Positions 14,600 to 22,817 of a DNA stretch of 64,000 bases are shown piece after piece. The position numbers and the translations under genes are program-made. The notes beneath the pieces were generated by a model. It had not been told where the DNA came from, did no database searches, and saw only the letters and a list, made by a program, of their open reading frames with translations. The DNA comes from JANXVR01 sp034667405 (lineage in GTDB: Bacteria > Actinomycetota > UBA4738 > HRBIN12). Within the stretch, counting starts at the first letter, position 1, and every line of letters begins with the position of its first letter. The stretch covers positions 248,001 to 312,000 of the forward strand of contig JAXDJX010000018.1 in the NCBI GenBank assembly GCA_034667405.1, written 5' to 3'.

Positions 14600-15966
14600 G
14601 TCGCCACCCGGATGTGCGCGCCGAGCGCTGCGAGCGTTCCGGCGAATCCCGGGAAGGACACGTCTGCCGCCTCGGCTCCATCGATCTCGCAGGGACCATC
14701 GGCGCCCAGCGCGGCGACCACCAACGCCATCGCCATCCGGTGGTCACCGCCTGCCCGAGCCCATCCGCCGCGAACACCGCCCCCCGCCACCACCAGGTCC
14801 TCGCCCTCTGCGGCGGCGCGTGCGCCGAGGCCGGTGAGACCGTCGGCAACGCCTGCCAATCGGTCCGACTCCTTGACCCGGAGTTCGCTGACCCCCAAGA
14901 ACCAGGAATCCTGCGAAGCGTGGGCAGCCATCGCTGCGAGCACAGGGATCTCGTCGATGATCAACGGGATCTCGTCCTCTGCAACCGTCACCGCATCGAT
15001 ACCCCCGGCGCCTGCCACCCAGAGATCGCCAACGGGCTCGCCTACCGAGGTGTCGTGGATGTGTACTTCGGTACGAACGCCCATCCGCGCCATCACATCT
15101 AGGAAATGCAACCTGCTGGGGTTGAGGCCAACCCCTCGGATGGTGATCTCCGAACCCGTGAGCGCGGCCGCCGCCACGATGAACGCCGCGGACGACGGGT
15201 CCCCGGGAACGCGACCCTCGAACCCCTCGTGCTGGAAGGGTTCGAGGCGGACCGCGGTGCCTTCGGTCGAAATCGGAGCGCCGAGCGCCAACAGTGCCCG
15301 CTCCGTGTGATCGCGCGTCTGAACCGTTTCCTCAACGGTGGTTACGCCTTCGGCCCCAAGACCCGCGAGCAGCACGGCGCTCTTGACCTGCGCCGAGGGG
15401 ACGGGGCTGCGATAGATGATCCCCCGGAGGCCTCCCCCCTCCACGGTCACAGGTGCGCGCCCATCCGTGGTGCTGACTCGGGCGCCCATCGTGCGGAGGG
15501 GTTCAGCCACGCGTTCCATCGGCCGGGTGGAGAGACTGTCATCGCCGGCGAGCACCACCGTCAGGGGCAGACCCGCGGCGAGTCCCGCGAGGAGACGCAT
15601 GCTCGTCCCGGAGTTCCCACAGTCGAGGTCTCTCTCCGGGGATCGGAGGCCATCACGACCCTCACCCTGCACCTCAAGCGCCGAGCGGGGACCCTCGATG
15701 AGACCGGTGTTCCACGTGGAACCGCCCGCCTCGTGAGCAGGTCCACCGTTCTCGCTCCAAGCCTCAAGTCCAGGTCGAGCAGCTGGCGCCAGAGCCGCCA
15801 AGCAGGCCGCCGTTGAGCGCACATCGAGACTCTGCGGCACGTCGTGGATCCGGCACGCGCCGCTCGCCGTCGAGGAAAGGATGAGCCATCGATGGGCGAT
15901 CGACTTGTCCCCCGGTACCGCTACCTCACCGGACAGGGACGATCCTGGTGTCACCTGTAGCCGCAT
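14596..15966 (-). CDS. aroA: 3-phosphoshikimate 1-carboxyvinyltransferase (EPSP synthase)
   Basis: 456 residues. Sixth step of the shikimate pathway, joining shikimate-3-phosphate and phosphoenolpyruvate. PGDKSIAHRWLIL near residue 18, DCGNSGTSMRLLAG, and ELRVKESDRLAG are the substrate-binding signatures, and DHRMAMAL is near the C-terminus. Between ACLAAL (about 57) and LDCGNSGT (about 112) there is a polar Gly/Ser/Glu-rich stretch roughly 20-25 residues longer than usual (AWSENGGPAHEAGGSTWNTG and onward). The DNA of this stretch contains a parS-like palindrome. It follows tyrA closely. Confidence 0.95.
   Translation of the reverse strand: MRLQVTPGSSLSGEVAVPGDKSIAHRWLILSSTASGACRIHDVPQSLDVRSTAACLAALAPAARPGLEAWSENGGPAHEAGGSTWNTGLIEGPRSALEVQGEGRDGLRSPERDLDCGNSGTSMRLLAGLAAGLPLTVVLAGDDSLSTRPMERVAEPLRTMGARVSTTDGRAPVTVEGGGLRGIIYRSPVPSAQVKSAVLLAGLGAEGVTTVEETVQTRDHTERALLALGAPISTEGTAVRLEPFQHEGFEGRVPGDPSSAAFIVAAAALTGSEITIRGVGLNPSRLHFLDVMARMGVRTEVHIHDTSVGEPVGDLWVAGAGGIDAVTVAEDEIPLIIDEIPVLAAMAAHASQDSWFLGVSELRVKESDRLAGVADGLTGLGARAAAEGEDLVVAGGGVRGGWARAGGDHRMAMALVVAALGADGPCEIDGAEAADVSFPGFAGTLAALGAHIRVAT
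15708..15723. other. parS-like palindrome inside aroA
   Basis: TGTTCCACGTGGAACC contains the perfect 14-base palindrome GTTCCACGTGGAAC, which equals the parS core known from Pseudomonas and differs from the Bacillus-type GTTTCACGTGAAAC only at the symmetric fourth base. It is in frame within aroA, encoding GSTWN in the apparent insertion. scpA and scpB, which act with SMC loaded at parS, begin about 2.5 kb away. I found no second copy in the window. Confidence 0.45.
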
Positions 15967-15975
15967 AGGTCCCCC

Positions 15976-17064
15976 TCAGGCCAGCCGGATCGGGTCGAAC
16001 GCCGCGCCCCGAAGGATCTCGGCGGCCGCGTCGGCGTCGGCTGCGGCGACCGTGAGGTGTACGGTCCCGCGGCCTCCTTCGAGCGAGTGCACGATCTGCA
16101 GATCCTCGATGTTGACGCCGCCCACCCCCAATGCCGCCGTCAGGCTCGCCAGCGCACCCGGGCGGTCCGGCACTGGTACCTGGAGCACGCCGACGCCCGC
16201 ACGGACGTTGGGCTTCGCCGCCAGCTTCAAACGAGCCGCCTTGGCGAACTCGAAGGTCTGTTGGATCGCCGCAGTGTCTCCACTGGCGATGTCCTCACGA
16301 AGCGTGGAGAGGCGGCGTATGTAGAGATCCAGGGCGGCCGTGATCTGGCCGGCGTTGGAACGGAGGATCTCGCTCCACAACCCTGGATCGCTCGAGGCCA
16401 GGCGCGTCAGATCCCGGAACCCGCCGGCCGCAAGGAGGAGCATGCCGGGCTCATCGGACTCCTCGGTGGCAGCGAGCGCCATGAGGGCCGTCGAGGCCAC
16501 CTGCGGCAGGTGGCTGGTGAACGCGACCAGATGATCGTGGCGCTCCGGCGTCATCCGAACGGCCCGCGCCCCGATCCGTTCGATCCAGGTGGTGAGGCGA
16601 TCGACCTGCGATGACTCGCTGGCGGCCGTAGGGGTCAGAACCCAGACGATGTCATCCACGAGGGAAGGGGCGGCGTGCTCGGGCCCGGAACGCTCGGACC
16701 CTCCCATCGGGTGACCCGGAACGAACCGCGCGGCCGCCTTGGACGGCAACACCACCGACGCGACCGGCCCTTTGATGCTGGCCGTGTCCGTCACCACAGC
16801 GTTCGGGGCGCCTACGAGGGCGCGAACAGCGAGATCCGCGACAGCTGCGATCGGCGTGCAGATCACCACGATATCGGCAGCTTCCACCGCGAGGTCCAGC
16901 GAGGCGGCAGGGTCGAATCCAGCCCGTTCCCCCGCCCTGGCCGCGACACCGGCGTCGGCGTCCCAGCCCGTCACCGAGCACCCGACACGGGCTGCCGCCA
17001 TGGCGATCGATGCGCCGATGAGTCCGGTGCCGAGCACCGCGACGCGCTCAGGTATCGAGGTCAT
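15976..17064 (-). CDS. tyrA: prephenate dehydrogenase with C-terminal ACT domain
   Basis: 362 residues. Makes 4-hydroxyphenylpyruvate from prephenate with NAD(P) for tyrosine. Residues 7-40 are the Rossmann segment VAVLGTGLIGASIAMAAARV. FVPGHPMGGSERSGPE carries catalytic-site residues, and HDHLVAFTSHLPQ is typical of the helical domain. From about residue 290 an ACT domain (VPDRPGALASLTAALGVGGV, then NIEDLQIVH) is present, which usually binds tyrosine for feedback control. The ATG chosen overlaps the end of aroH by 17 bases and yields MTSIPERVAV. An earlier ATG six codons upstream is possible. Confidence 0.94.
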   Translation of the reverse strand: MTSIPERVAVLGTGLIGASIAMAAARVGCSVTGWDADAGVAARAGERAGFDPAASLDLAVEAADIVVICTPIAAVADLAVRALVGAPNAVVTDTASIKGPVASVVLPSKAAARFVPGHPMGGSERSGPEHAAPSLVDDIVWVLTPTAASESSQVDRLTTWIERIGARAVRMTPERHDHLVAFTSHLPQVASTALMALAATEESDEPGMLLLAAGGFRDLTRLASSDPGLWSEILRSNAGQITAALDLYIRRLSTLREDIASGDTAAIQQTFEFAKAARLKLAAKPNVRAGVGVLQVPVPDRPGALASLTAALGVGGVNIEDLQIVHSLEGGRGTVHLTVAAADADAAAEILRGAAFDPIRLA

Positions 17065-17410
17065 CGCGAAGCGACTCCGCACCGTCGAGGTAGACGTGCG
17101 AGACCTGATCTAGCCTCTGCTCGCTGTGGAAGTGCACCAAGATCCGGACCACCGACGCCATGGAACCTCGCACCGGGATCTCGCGCGCGCACAGCAGCGG
17201 CACCTGCGCCAGCCCCATGGAGCGGGCCGCCTCTGCGGGGAACGCCGCCGCGAGGTCCTCCGTTGCGGTGAAGAGGATGCTGATGAGGTCGTCGGTTGCG
17301 ATCTCGTTGCGCGTCAGAACGGTCTGCAGGAGACGCTCCGTTGCAGCGCTGATGGCCTGCCGCGTATCTTCGGCCACGACGATGGCGCCTCGCGCCGCGC
17401 GAACCCGCAT
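17048..17410 (-). CDS. aroH: chorismate mutase, AroH class
   Basis: 120 residues, the usual length of the trimeric monofunctional AroH-type enzyme, which turns chorismate into prephenate. VRAARGAIVV carries the N-terminal active-site Arg. TEDLAAAFPAEAAR, SMGLAQVPLLCAREIPV and RILVHFHSE hold the remaining conserved residues. It is the first gene of the aroH-tyrA-aroA-cmk-der unit, and supplies substrate for TyrA, whose start lies inside it. It lacks the ACT or AroQ fold. Confidence 0.94.
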   Translation of the reverse strand: MRVRAARGAIVVAEDTRQAISAATERLLQTVLTRNEIATDDLISILFTATEDLAAAFPAEAARSMGLAQVPLLCAREIPVRGSMASVVRILVHFHSEQRLDQVSHVYLDGAESLRDDLDT

Positions 17411-17482
17411 CTGCGTTCCTCCGGGAAGCCGGGAGACGGTCCCCCGGGTCTGGCAACAGGCTACAGGACGGCCTTGGTCGCC

Positions 17483-18211
17483 TCAGAGGCCCGCGACGAG
17501 GTACAGACCCACCAGATCGTCGTGTGAGAGTTCGCGGAGTTCGCCTGGGGCCAGGTCGCCCAGGAGCACCGGCCCTACCCGCAGGCGTACCAGCCGAACG
17601 ACAGGGAGACCCACCGCTGCGAGCAAGCGGCGCACCTCCCGTTTGCGTCCTTCGGTCATCACCAGACGAAGGGCGACGCGATCTCCCGTCCGGCCGACCT
17701 CTCGGATCCCCGCGGCGCGGGCGGGCCCATCCTCCAGGTCCACCCCGTTGCGGATCCTTGCCAGCTGCTTGTCCGTGGCCGGCCCTTCCACCTCCGCGAG
17801 GTACTCCTTTTCGACGCCGAAGCTCGGGTGGGTGAGCCGGTTCGCGAGGTCACCGTCGTTGGTAAGAAGCAGGAGTCCCTCGGTATCGCGATCCAGGCGG
17901 CCGACCGGGAACACCCGGGGTCCCTCCTTCGGCAGGAACGTGGTGATGTCGGTCCTGCCCTGCGGATCGTCCATGGTGGTGATGACCCCCGCGGGCTTGT
18001 GCAGGGCGTAATACCTCACGTTCGGGTCGAGGTTCACGCCGTGACCGTCGACCTTGACCTCTTGCTTTCCCGGGGTCACACGGCTCCCCAAGATGGCAAC
18101 CGTTCCGTCGATGGTGACCCTCCCGGCGGCGATGAGCTCTTCACATGCCCTGCGGGACCCGAATCCGGCGCGCGCAAGGGTCCGCTGGAGGCGCTCCTGC
18201 CCCTCATCCAT
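17483..18211 (-). CDS. rluB: pseudouridine synthase, RsuA/RluB family
   Basis: 242 residues. An N-terminal S4 RNA-binding domain (ERLQRTLARAGFGSRRACEE) precedes a catalytic domain with the Asp in PVGRLDRDTEGLLLLTNDG. It isomerises a uridine in 23S (or 16S) rRNA. LVMTEGRKREVRRLL is the family C-terminal motif. The ATG follows the scpB stop by one base. The scpA-scpB-rluB order is conserved in actinobacteria. The precise target uridine cannot be read from sequence. Confidence 0.93.
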   Translation of the reverse strand: MDEGQERLQRTLARAGFGSRRACEELIAAGRVTIDGTVAILGSRVTPGKQEVKVDGHGVNLDPNVRYYALHKPAGVITTMDDPQGRTDITTFLPKEGPRVFPVGRLDRDTEGLLLLTNDGDLANRLTHPSFGVEKEYLAEVEGPATDKQLARIRNGVDLEDGPARAAGIREVGRTGDRVALRLVMTEGRKREVRRLLAAVGLPVVRLVRLRVGPVLLGDLAPGELRELSHDDLVGLYLVAGL

Positions 18212-18212
18212 G

Positions 18213-18890
18213 TCAGGCCGGCCGGTCGTCCTCAAGGATCCCGGCGTCTGGTGCGTCCTGCTCGTCCAACGAGACCACCATCTCCTCTTCCTCCGGTCGC
18301 TCGTCGGAGTCTCCTGCAGCAAGATCGGTGTCGACGACCGTGTCCGCCAGATCGCCGCCCATCTCCTCGGCGTCGGGCCCGAGGAGCGGAGCGAGGGAAG
18401 GCAATGACGCGAGGGAAGGCAGGCCGAGCCGCTCCAGGAAGCCGGGCGTCGTGCCGTAGAGCACGGGCCGCCCAGGCGTCTCCTCGCGACCGGACTCTTC
18501 GATAAGCCCGCGGTCCTGCAGGGCCCGCAAGACTCCGTCCGAGTTGACACCCCGGATCCCGCCCACCTGATGCCGGGTGACCGGCTGCTTGTACGCGACG
18601 ATGCTGAGCGTCTCCAGTGCCGCCTTCGTCAGACGGGCTTGGCGCGACGAGAGGACGAAGCGTTCGACCATGGCGGCCACATCCGGATGGGTGAACAGTC
18701 GCCAGCCGCCGGCAACGTTGCGCAGGACCAGTCCCGAGCCGCGATCCTCGAGTTCCTTGGCCAGGGCGTCGCACGCGTTCTCCACGTCGCGCCGGTCGGC
18801 CTCGAGCGTCTGTGCCAGCACGGAGGCACTCAACGGTTCATCCGACACGAAGAAGAGCGACTCGAGCGCTCTGCTGTCCACCGCCGTCAT
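18213..18890 (-). CDS. scpB: segregation and condensation protein B
   Basis: 225 residues. Two winged-helix domains typical of ScpB; RLTKAALETLSIVAYKQPVT and GIRGVNSDGVLRALQDRGLI are diagnostic. It binds ScpA and the SMC head to form the bacterial condensin. Residues about 165-180 repeat LPSLASLPSLAPL, encoded by a short tandem DNA repeat, and the C-terminal 45 residues are acidic. The ATG lies one base after the scpA stop. An in-frame upstream extension is only shadow sequence over scpA. Confidence 0.94.
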   Translation of the reverse strand: MTAVDSRALESLFFVSDEPLSASVLAQTLEADRRDVENACDALAKELEDRGSGLVLRNVAGGWRLFTHPDVAAMVERFVLSSRQARLTKAALETLSIVAYKQPVTRHQVGGIRGVNSDGVLRALQDRGLIEESGREETPGRPVLYGTTPGFLERLGLPSLASLPSLAPLLGPDAEEMGGDLADTVVDTDLAAGDSDERPEEEEMVVSLDEQDAPDAGILEDDRPA

Positions 18891-18891
18891 C

Positions 18892-19638
18892 TCAACCCAT
18901 CCACTCGATCTCGATCTCGCCGAACGTCTGACCCTGCTGCAACTCCACCTTGCCCTCACGGTACAGCTCGAGGAGGGCCAGGAAACGCACCACCACGTGG
19001 ATCCGTTCCTCGCAATCGGCGACGATCTCCCGGAAGGTGGCCGCGCGTCCGAAGTCCGCAATCCTGGCCTCCAGCGTGCTCATGGCATCTGCGACGGTGA
19101 ATCGGATCGGCGTGACGTGAGAGAGGTCCAAGGTGGGAGGCGGCCGCAAGACCTGGGCGGCGATCACGGCCAGCGCGTCCGCCGTGACCTTGTCCAACGG
19201 GTCGGGGTACAGATGGGAGAACTCCGGACCCGGACCGACGTCGCGCGTGAAGTATCCAGCCTCATCCTCCAGCCGCCGCGCGATCTCGACCGCGACCTTC
19301 CGGAAGGCCGATAGCTCGAGCGAGCGCGCATACACCAGGTCGGGCGAACCGCCGAGCATGTCGTCCTCGTCGGGTTCGACGTGTCGGGGGGTGAGTCGAG
19401 CGACCTTGAGCTCCAGCAGCACCGCGCAGATCGCCAGGAACCACGTGGCCTCCTCGAGGTTCCACTGCTCGGTGTCCTTCGCGTAGGCGAGGTACCCGTC
19501 CGTGACGCTCGAGACACGGATGTCGCAGACATCCACCTTCTGCTCCAAGATGAGATCGGCCAGAAGTCGGAACGGGCCCGTGAACACCGGGAGGTCGACG
19601 GTGAATCCGGGGTCATGAGCGGCCGGTTGCACGCTCAT
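18892..19638 (-). CDS. scpA: segregation and condensation protein A
   Basis: 248 residues, the kleisin of the SMC-ScpAB condensin. FTVDLPVFTGPFRLLADLIL near the N-terminus binds the SMC neck, and the C-terminal winged helix FLALLELYREGKVELQQGQT is the SMC-head contact. The ATG overlaps the trpS stop (ATGA). ScpA, ScpB, XerD and the parS-like site all lie within 9 kb. Confidence 0.95.
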   Translation of the reverse strand: MSVQPAAHDPGFTVDLPVFTGPFRLLADLILEQKVDVCDIRVSSVTDGYLAYAKDTEQWNLEEATWFLAICAVLLELKVARLTPRHVEPDEDDMLGGSPDLVYARSLELSAFRKVAVEIARRLEDEAGYFTRDVGPGPEFSHLYPDPLDKVTADALAVIAAQVLRPPPTLDLSHVTPIRFTVADAMSTLEARIADFGRAATFREIVADCEERIHVVVRFLALLELYREGKVELQQGQTFGEIEIEWMG

Positions 19639-20660
19639 CCGAACCGCATCGCTGCTCGAACGGCGGCCAGGGTCTGTTGCGCGACCGGCCGGGCTTTCGC
19701 CACACCGGCCGCGAACACTTCCCGGACCAGGTCGGGCTGCTGCTCGAGCTCGTGGCGGCGCTCGCGGTACTCGGCGAACGTCTCGATCAGGTGATCGGCA
19801 AGGATCGTCTTGCAGTCGACGCAGCCCAGTTCGCCGGATCGGCATCCCGCGGCGATGTCGCCGACCGCCTCGGGTGAGAACCGCGTGTGCAAAGCGAACA
19901 CCGGACAGATCTCGGGACGGCCCGGGTCTCCTCGGCGGGCCTTCTGCGGATCGGTGAGGAATGACTTCACACGCGTGCGGATGACGTCGGGCTCGTCCCG
20001 AACCCCGATGAAGTTGTCCAACGACTTCGACATCTTCCGCCCGTCCGAGCCGGGGATGTTCGGCGTCTCCGAAAGGAGTGGCTGGGGTTCGAGGAGCACG
20101 TCGCCGTACAGCGTGTTGAATCGCCTGACGATCTCGCGGGTGAGTTCCAGGTGGGCCACCTGATCCTGCCCGACCGGCACCAGCTCACCTCTCACGATCG
20201 TGATGTCGACGGCCTGAAGGACCGGGTACCCGAGGAGGCCGAAGTTCGCGCTCTGGCGTTCGTCCATGTCCCGGAGTCGTTCCTTGTAACTGGGGACGCG
20301 TTCAAGCCACCCGAGCGGCGTCGTCATCCCGAAGAGCAAGGCCATCTCGGCCACCTCCGGCACATCGGATTGGCGGTAGATCGTGACCCGCTCGGGATCA
20401 AGGCCTGCGGCCAACCAATCCAGCACCAGTCCATCCGTCCACGCCATGAGTTCATCGGTCCGGTCGTAGTGGGTGGTGAGCATGTGCCAGTCCGCGATGA
20501 AGTAGAAGCAGTCGTAGCCCTCGTCCTGGAGCCGGAGCATGTTTTCGACGTTCCCCGCCCAGTGCCCAAGGTGTAAGGGTCCCGTCGGACGGTAGCCGGT
20601 GAGCACCCGGCCGGTACGGGCAGGAGATCCGAGGTCGGGGGTCACTGCGGTGGGTTGCAC
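19635..20660 (-). CDS. trpS: tryptophanyl-tRNA synthetase
   Basis: 341 residues, the normal length. A class I synthetase with the HIGH-type motif PLHLGHWAG near residue 27 and KMSKS in DGRKMSKSLDNF. QAVDITIVRGELVPVGQDQ is typical of TrpRS. It charges tRNA-Trp. The GTG start was taken because it leads straight into the catalytic domain. No T-box or attenuator is visible upstream. It follows the M50-like gene by 37 bases and overlaps scpA. Confidence 0.96.
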   Translation of the reverse strand: MQPTAVTPDLGSPARTGRVLTGYRPTGPLHLGHWAGNVENMLRLQDEGYDCFYFIADWHMLTTHYDRTDELMAWTDGLVLDWLAAGLDPERVTIYRQSDVPEVAEMALLFGMTTPLGWLERVPSYKERLRDMDERQSANFGLLGYPVLQAVDITIVRGELVPVGQDQVAHLELTREIVRRFNTLYGDVLLEPQPLLSETPNIPGSDGRKMSKSLDNFIGVRDEPDVIRTRVKSFLTDPQKARRGDPGRPEICPVFALHTRFSPEAVGDIAAGCRSGELGCVDCKTILADHLIETFAEYRERRHELEQQPDLVREVFAAGVAKARPVAQQTLAAVRAAMRFG

Positions 20661-20697
20661 GATGTTGGGGATGATATCGCGGCCCCTGCCGCTGGCC

Positions 20698-21366
20698 TCA
20701 CAAGCCGGGGAAGAGGGTGGGCCCCGCGATCCAACGGCACAGGGTGAGGGTGATCTTCCAGACGGTATTGCCCAGGAAGAGCCCGAACACCAGGAAGAAC
20801 GCCAAGGCGAAGAGCGGAAGGTACGCGTCGAGGTCCCGATAGAGCTCCTTCGGCCTCCCGTGTAGCAGGAGCCCCACCATCCTGGCGCCGTCCAGCCCGG
20901 GGATCGGCAAGAGATGGACGATGGCGAGGGATAGGTTCGAGATGAGGAGTGCCAGCAGGAGTCGGCCTAGGTTCCCCTCCGGGGCCGCGGCTCGGAGCCA
21001 CAACCCCGGTAAGAGCGCGAACGCGATGTTCGCGGCCGGTCCGGCGCACGACACCAACACCACGTCGCGCGGCCCGTGCTTCAGGTACCTGGTCTCGATC
21101 GGCGCAGGTTTCGCGTAGGCGAAGGGCGGGACATAGGGTGCAGACATCGCGATGAGGAACACGATGAGCCCCGGGACGAACCCGCTTCCGAACGGGTCGA
21201 ACCACGATCTCGGATCGAACGAGAGACGCCCCCAGAGTCGCGGAGTGGGGTCCCCGAGCAACACAGCCATCCGAGCTCTGGCGATCTCGCGAACCGTGAG
21301 CCCGATGAACAATCCCAACGCGACGAAGAACGCGAACACGAGACCGAACGGTTGTAACCCCGACAC
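20698..21366 (-). CDS. site-2 protease (M50) family membrane protein lacking the zinc histidines
   Basis: 222 residues with about six hydrophobic segments. SCAGPAANIAFALLPG and LLPIPGLDGARMVG match the M50 family GPxxN and LDG motifs. At the HExxH position the sequence reads TVREIARARMA, so both zinc histidines are arginine while the catalytic Glu and the LDG Asp remain. It is therefore probably not an active metalloprotease. The GTG start has AGGAGG upstream. Active homologues commonly sit beside trpS/scpA in actinobacteria as I recall. It starts a unit with trpS, scpA, scpB and rluB. Confidence 0.82.
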   Translation of the reverse strand: MSGLQPFGLVFAFFVALGLFIGLTVREIARARMAVLLGDPTPRLWGRLSFDPRSWFDPFGSGFVPGLIVFLIAMSAPYVPPFAYAKPAPIETRYLKHGPRDVVLVSCAGPAANIAFALLPGLWLRAAAPEGNLGRLLLALLISNLSLAIVHLLPIPGLDGARMVGLLLHGRPKELYRDLDAYLPLFALAFFLVFGLFLGNTVWKITLTLCRWIAGPTLFPGL

Positions 21367-21573
21367 CCTCCACCTCCTCCGGCGAGGAGAACCTTATCGG
21401 AACCTGCACTTGCACCACAGACGCATGCGGAGTAGGCGTCGCCCTGCGAACCTCTCCCCTACCTACAGCATGGCGTAGGCAGATGGGGCGCCTTCATGGT
21501 GGATACCGTTGAGGTTGAGGGTCATCGCTCGCCGGAGCCGTCGGGCGACGTATCAACACACTGATCCTCGACA

Positions 21574-21588
21574 CGACCCCGAGGGTCG
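21574..21588 (-). terminator. weak hairpin downstream of deoB
   Basis: CGACCC-CGA-GGGTCG, a six-pair stem, lies just after the deoB stop, without a T-tract. The surrounding gene-free interval (21367-21595) shows no other structure or convincing promoter, although the M50-like gene must be transcribed from somewhere in it or by read-through. Confidence 0.25.
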
Positions 21589-21595
21589 ACGAGCC

Positions 21596-22783
21596 CTAGT
21601 TCATGCCCAAGAGGGATGCGAACCCTTCACCGACCAGTCCCGGAGTCTCCACCCCAAGCAGCTCGGCGATGGTGCACCCCAGGTCCCCGAACGTCGCCCG
21701 CGTACCCAGGTCATGAGGGCCACCGGAGAGGCCTGCCACCAGGAGCGGGGTCCGCTCGCGGCTGTGGTCGGTGGGAGCTGTCGTGGGGTCACACCCGTGG
21801 TCGCCCGTGATGAACAGGACCCCGCCGTCGAGACCTTCCACCACCTCCGGTAACCGCCGATCGAACGCCTCGACGGCGGCCGCGTATCCCACCGCGTCGT
21901 TACGGTGGCCATACTTCGAGTCGAAATCCACCAGGTTCGTGAAGATGAACGCGGGTCCGGGGCGCCGGAGATAGTCGAGGGTGAGATCGATGCCGTGGTC
22001 GTTCGAGTCGGAATATCTGGCCTCGGTGATCCCCTGCCCGCTGAAGATGTCCTGGATCTTCCCAACGGCGTAGACGGACACGTCCTTGTCGGCAAGATGG
22101 TCCAACACGGTGGGGCCGGGAGGGGGAACCGAGAAGTCCCGACGGCCGGGCGAGCGCTCGAACGCACCGGGGGTCCCAACGAACGGGCGAGCGATGACGC
22201 GCCCGACCTGATGTGGTCCGCGGAGGATGCGCCGCGCGGTGCGACACCACGCGTACAGCGTCGCCAGCGGGACGACCGCCTCATGGCAGGCGACCTGGAA
22301 CACGGAGTCACCGCTCGTGTAGACGATCGGACGGCCGGTCGCCAGGTGCTCGTCGCCGAGTTCGACCAGGATCTCTGTACCCGACGCGGGTCTATTGCCG
22401 AGGATCTGACGACCGATCGCGTCTTCGAACGCATCGACGATCTCGGGCGGGAACCCGTCCGGGTAGAGCGGAAAGGCCTGATCCAAGCGGATGCCCATCA
22501 TCTCCCAGTGGCCCGTCGTGGTGTCCTTGCCCGCAGAGACCTCCGTGGCCCGACCGAACGCCGACCCCGACGCCGCCGTGCCGGGCGCCACTCCTTCTAT
22601 GGTGGTGATCGATCCGAGCCCCAAGGCCTCCACGTTCGGGATCCGAAGGCCCCCAACCGCAGCGGCGACGTTCCCCAGCGTGTTAGACCCGAAGTCCCCG
22701 TATCGGTCGGCGTCGGGCGCGTCGCCAACTCCCCAGGAATCGCAGACGATCAAGCAGACGCGGGAGGTGCGGGGGTCACTCAT
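21596..22783 (-). CDS. deoB: phosphopentomutase
   Basis: 395 residues of the alkaline phosphatase superfamily. It interconverts ribose-1-phosphate and ribose-5-phosphate (and the deoxy forms) in nucleoside salvage. Metal and phosphate ligands are in LIVCDSWGVGDAPDA, GKDTTTGHWEMMG (with the phospho-Thr), SNDHGID and FITGDHGCDPTT with TDHSRERTPLL. The ATG follows a 34-base gap after xerD. No deoA or nucleoside phosphorylase is in the window. Confidence 0.95.
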   Translation of the reverse strand: MSDPRTSRVCLIVCDSWGVGDAPDADRYGDFGSNTLGNVAAAVGGLRIPNVEALGLGSITTIEGVAPGTAASGSAFGRATEVSAGKDTTTGHWEMMGIRLDQAFPLYPDGFPPEIVDAFEDAIGRQILGNRPASGTEILVELGDEHLATGRPIVYTSGDSVFQVACHEAVVPLATLYAWCRTARRILRGPHQVGRVIARPFVGTPGAFERSPGRRDFSVPPPGPTVLDHLADKDVSVYAVGKIQDIFSGQGITEARYSDSNDHGIDLTLDYLRRPGPAFIFTNLVDFDSKYGHRNDAVGYAAAVEAFDRRLPEVVEGLDGGVLFITGDHGCDPTTAPTDHSRERTPLLVAGLSGGPHDLGTRATFGDLGCTIAELLGVETPGLVGEGFASLLGMN

Positions 22784-22817
22784 CGCGACGATGCACCGTC
22801 CACGCTATGCTCCTCCC

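Noticed and set aside
19638..19845. Longer in-frame N-termini for scpA, scpB, rluB, recN, nadK and others
   Set aside because: The extensions read through upstream genes in a shifted frame and are Arg/Pro/Ser-rich without homology; four-base overlaps or ribosome-binding sites mark the internal starts.
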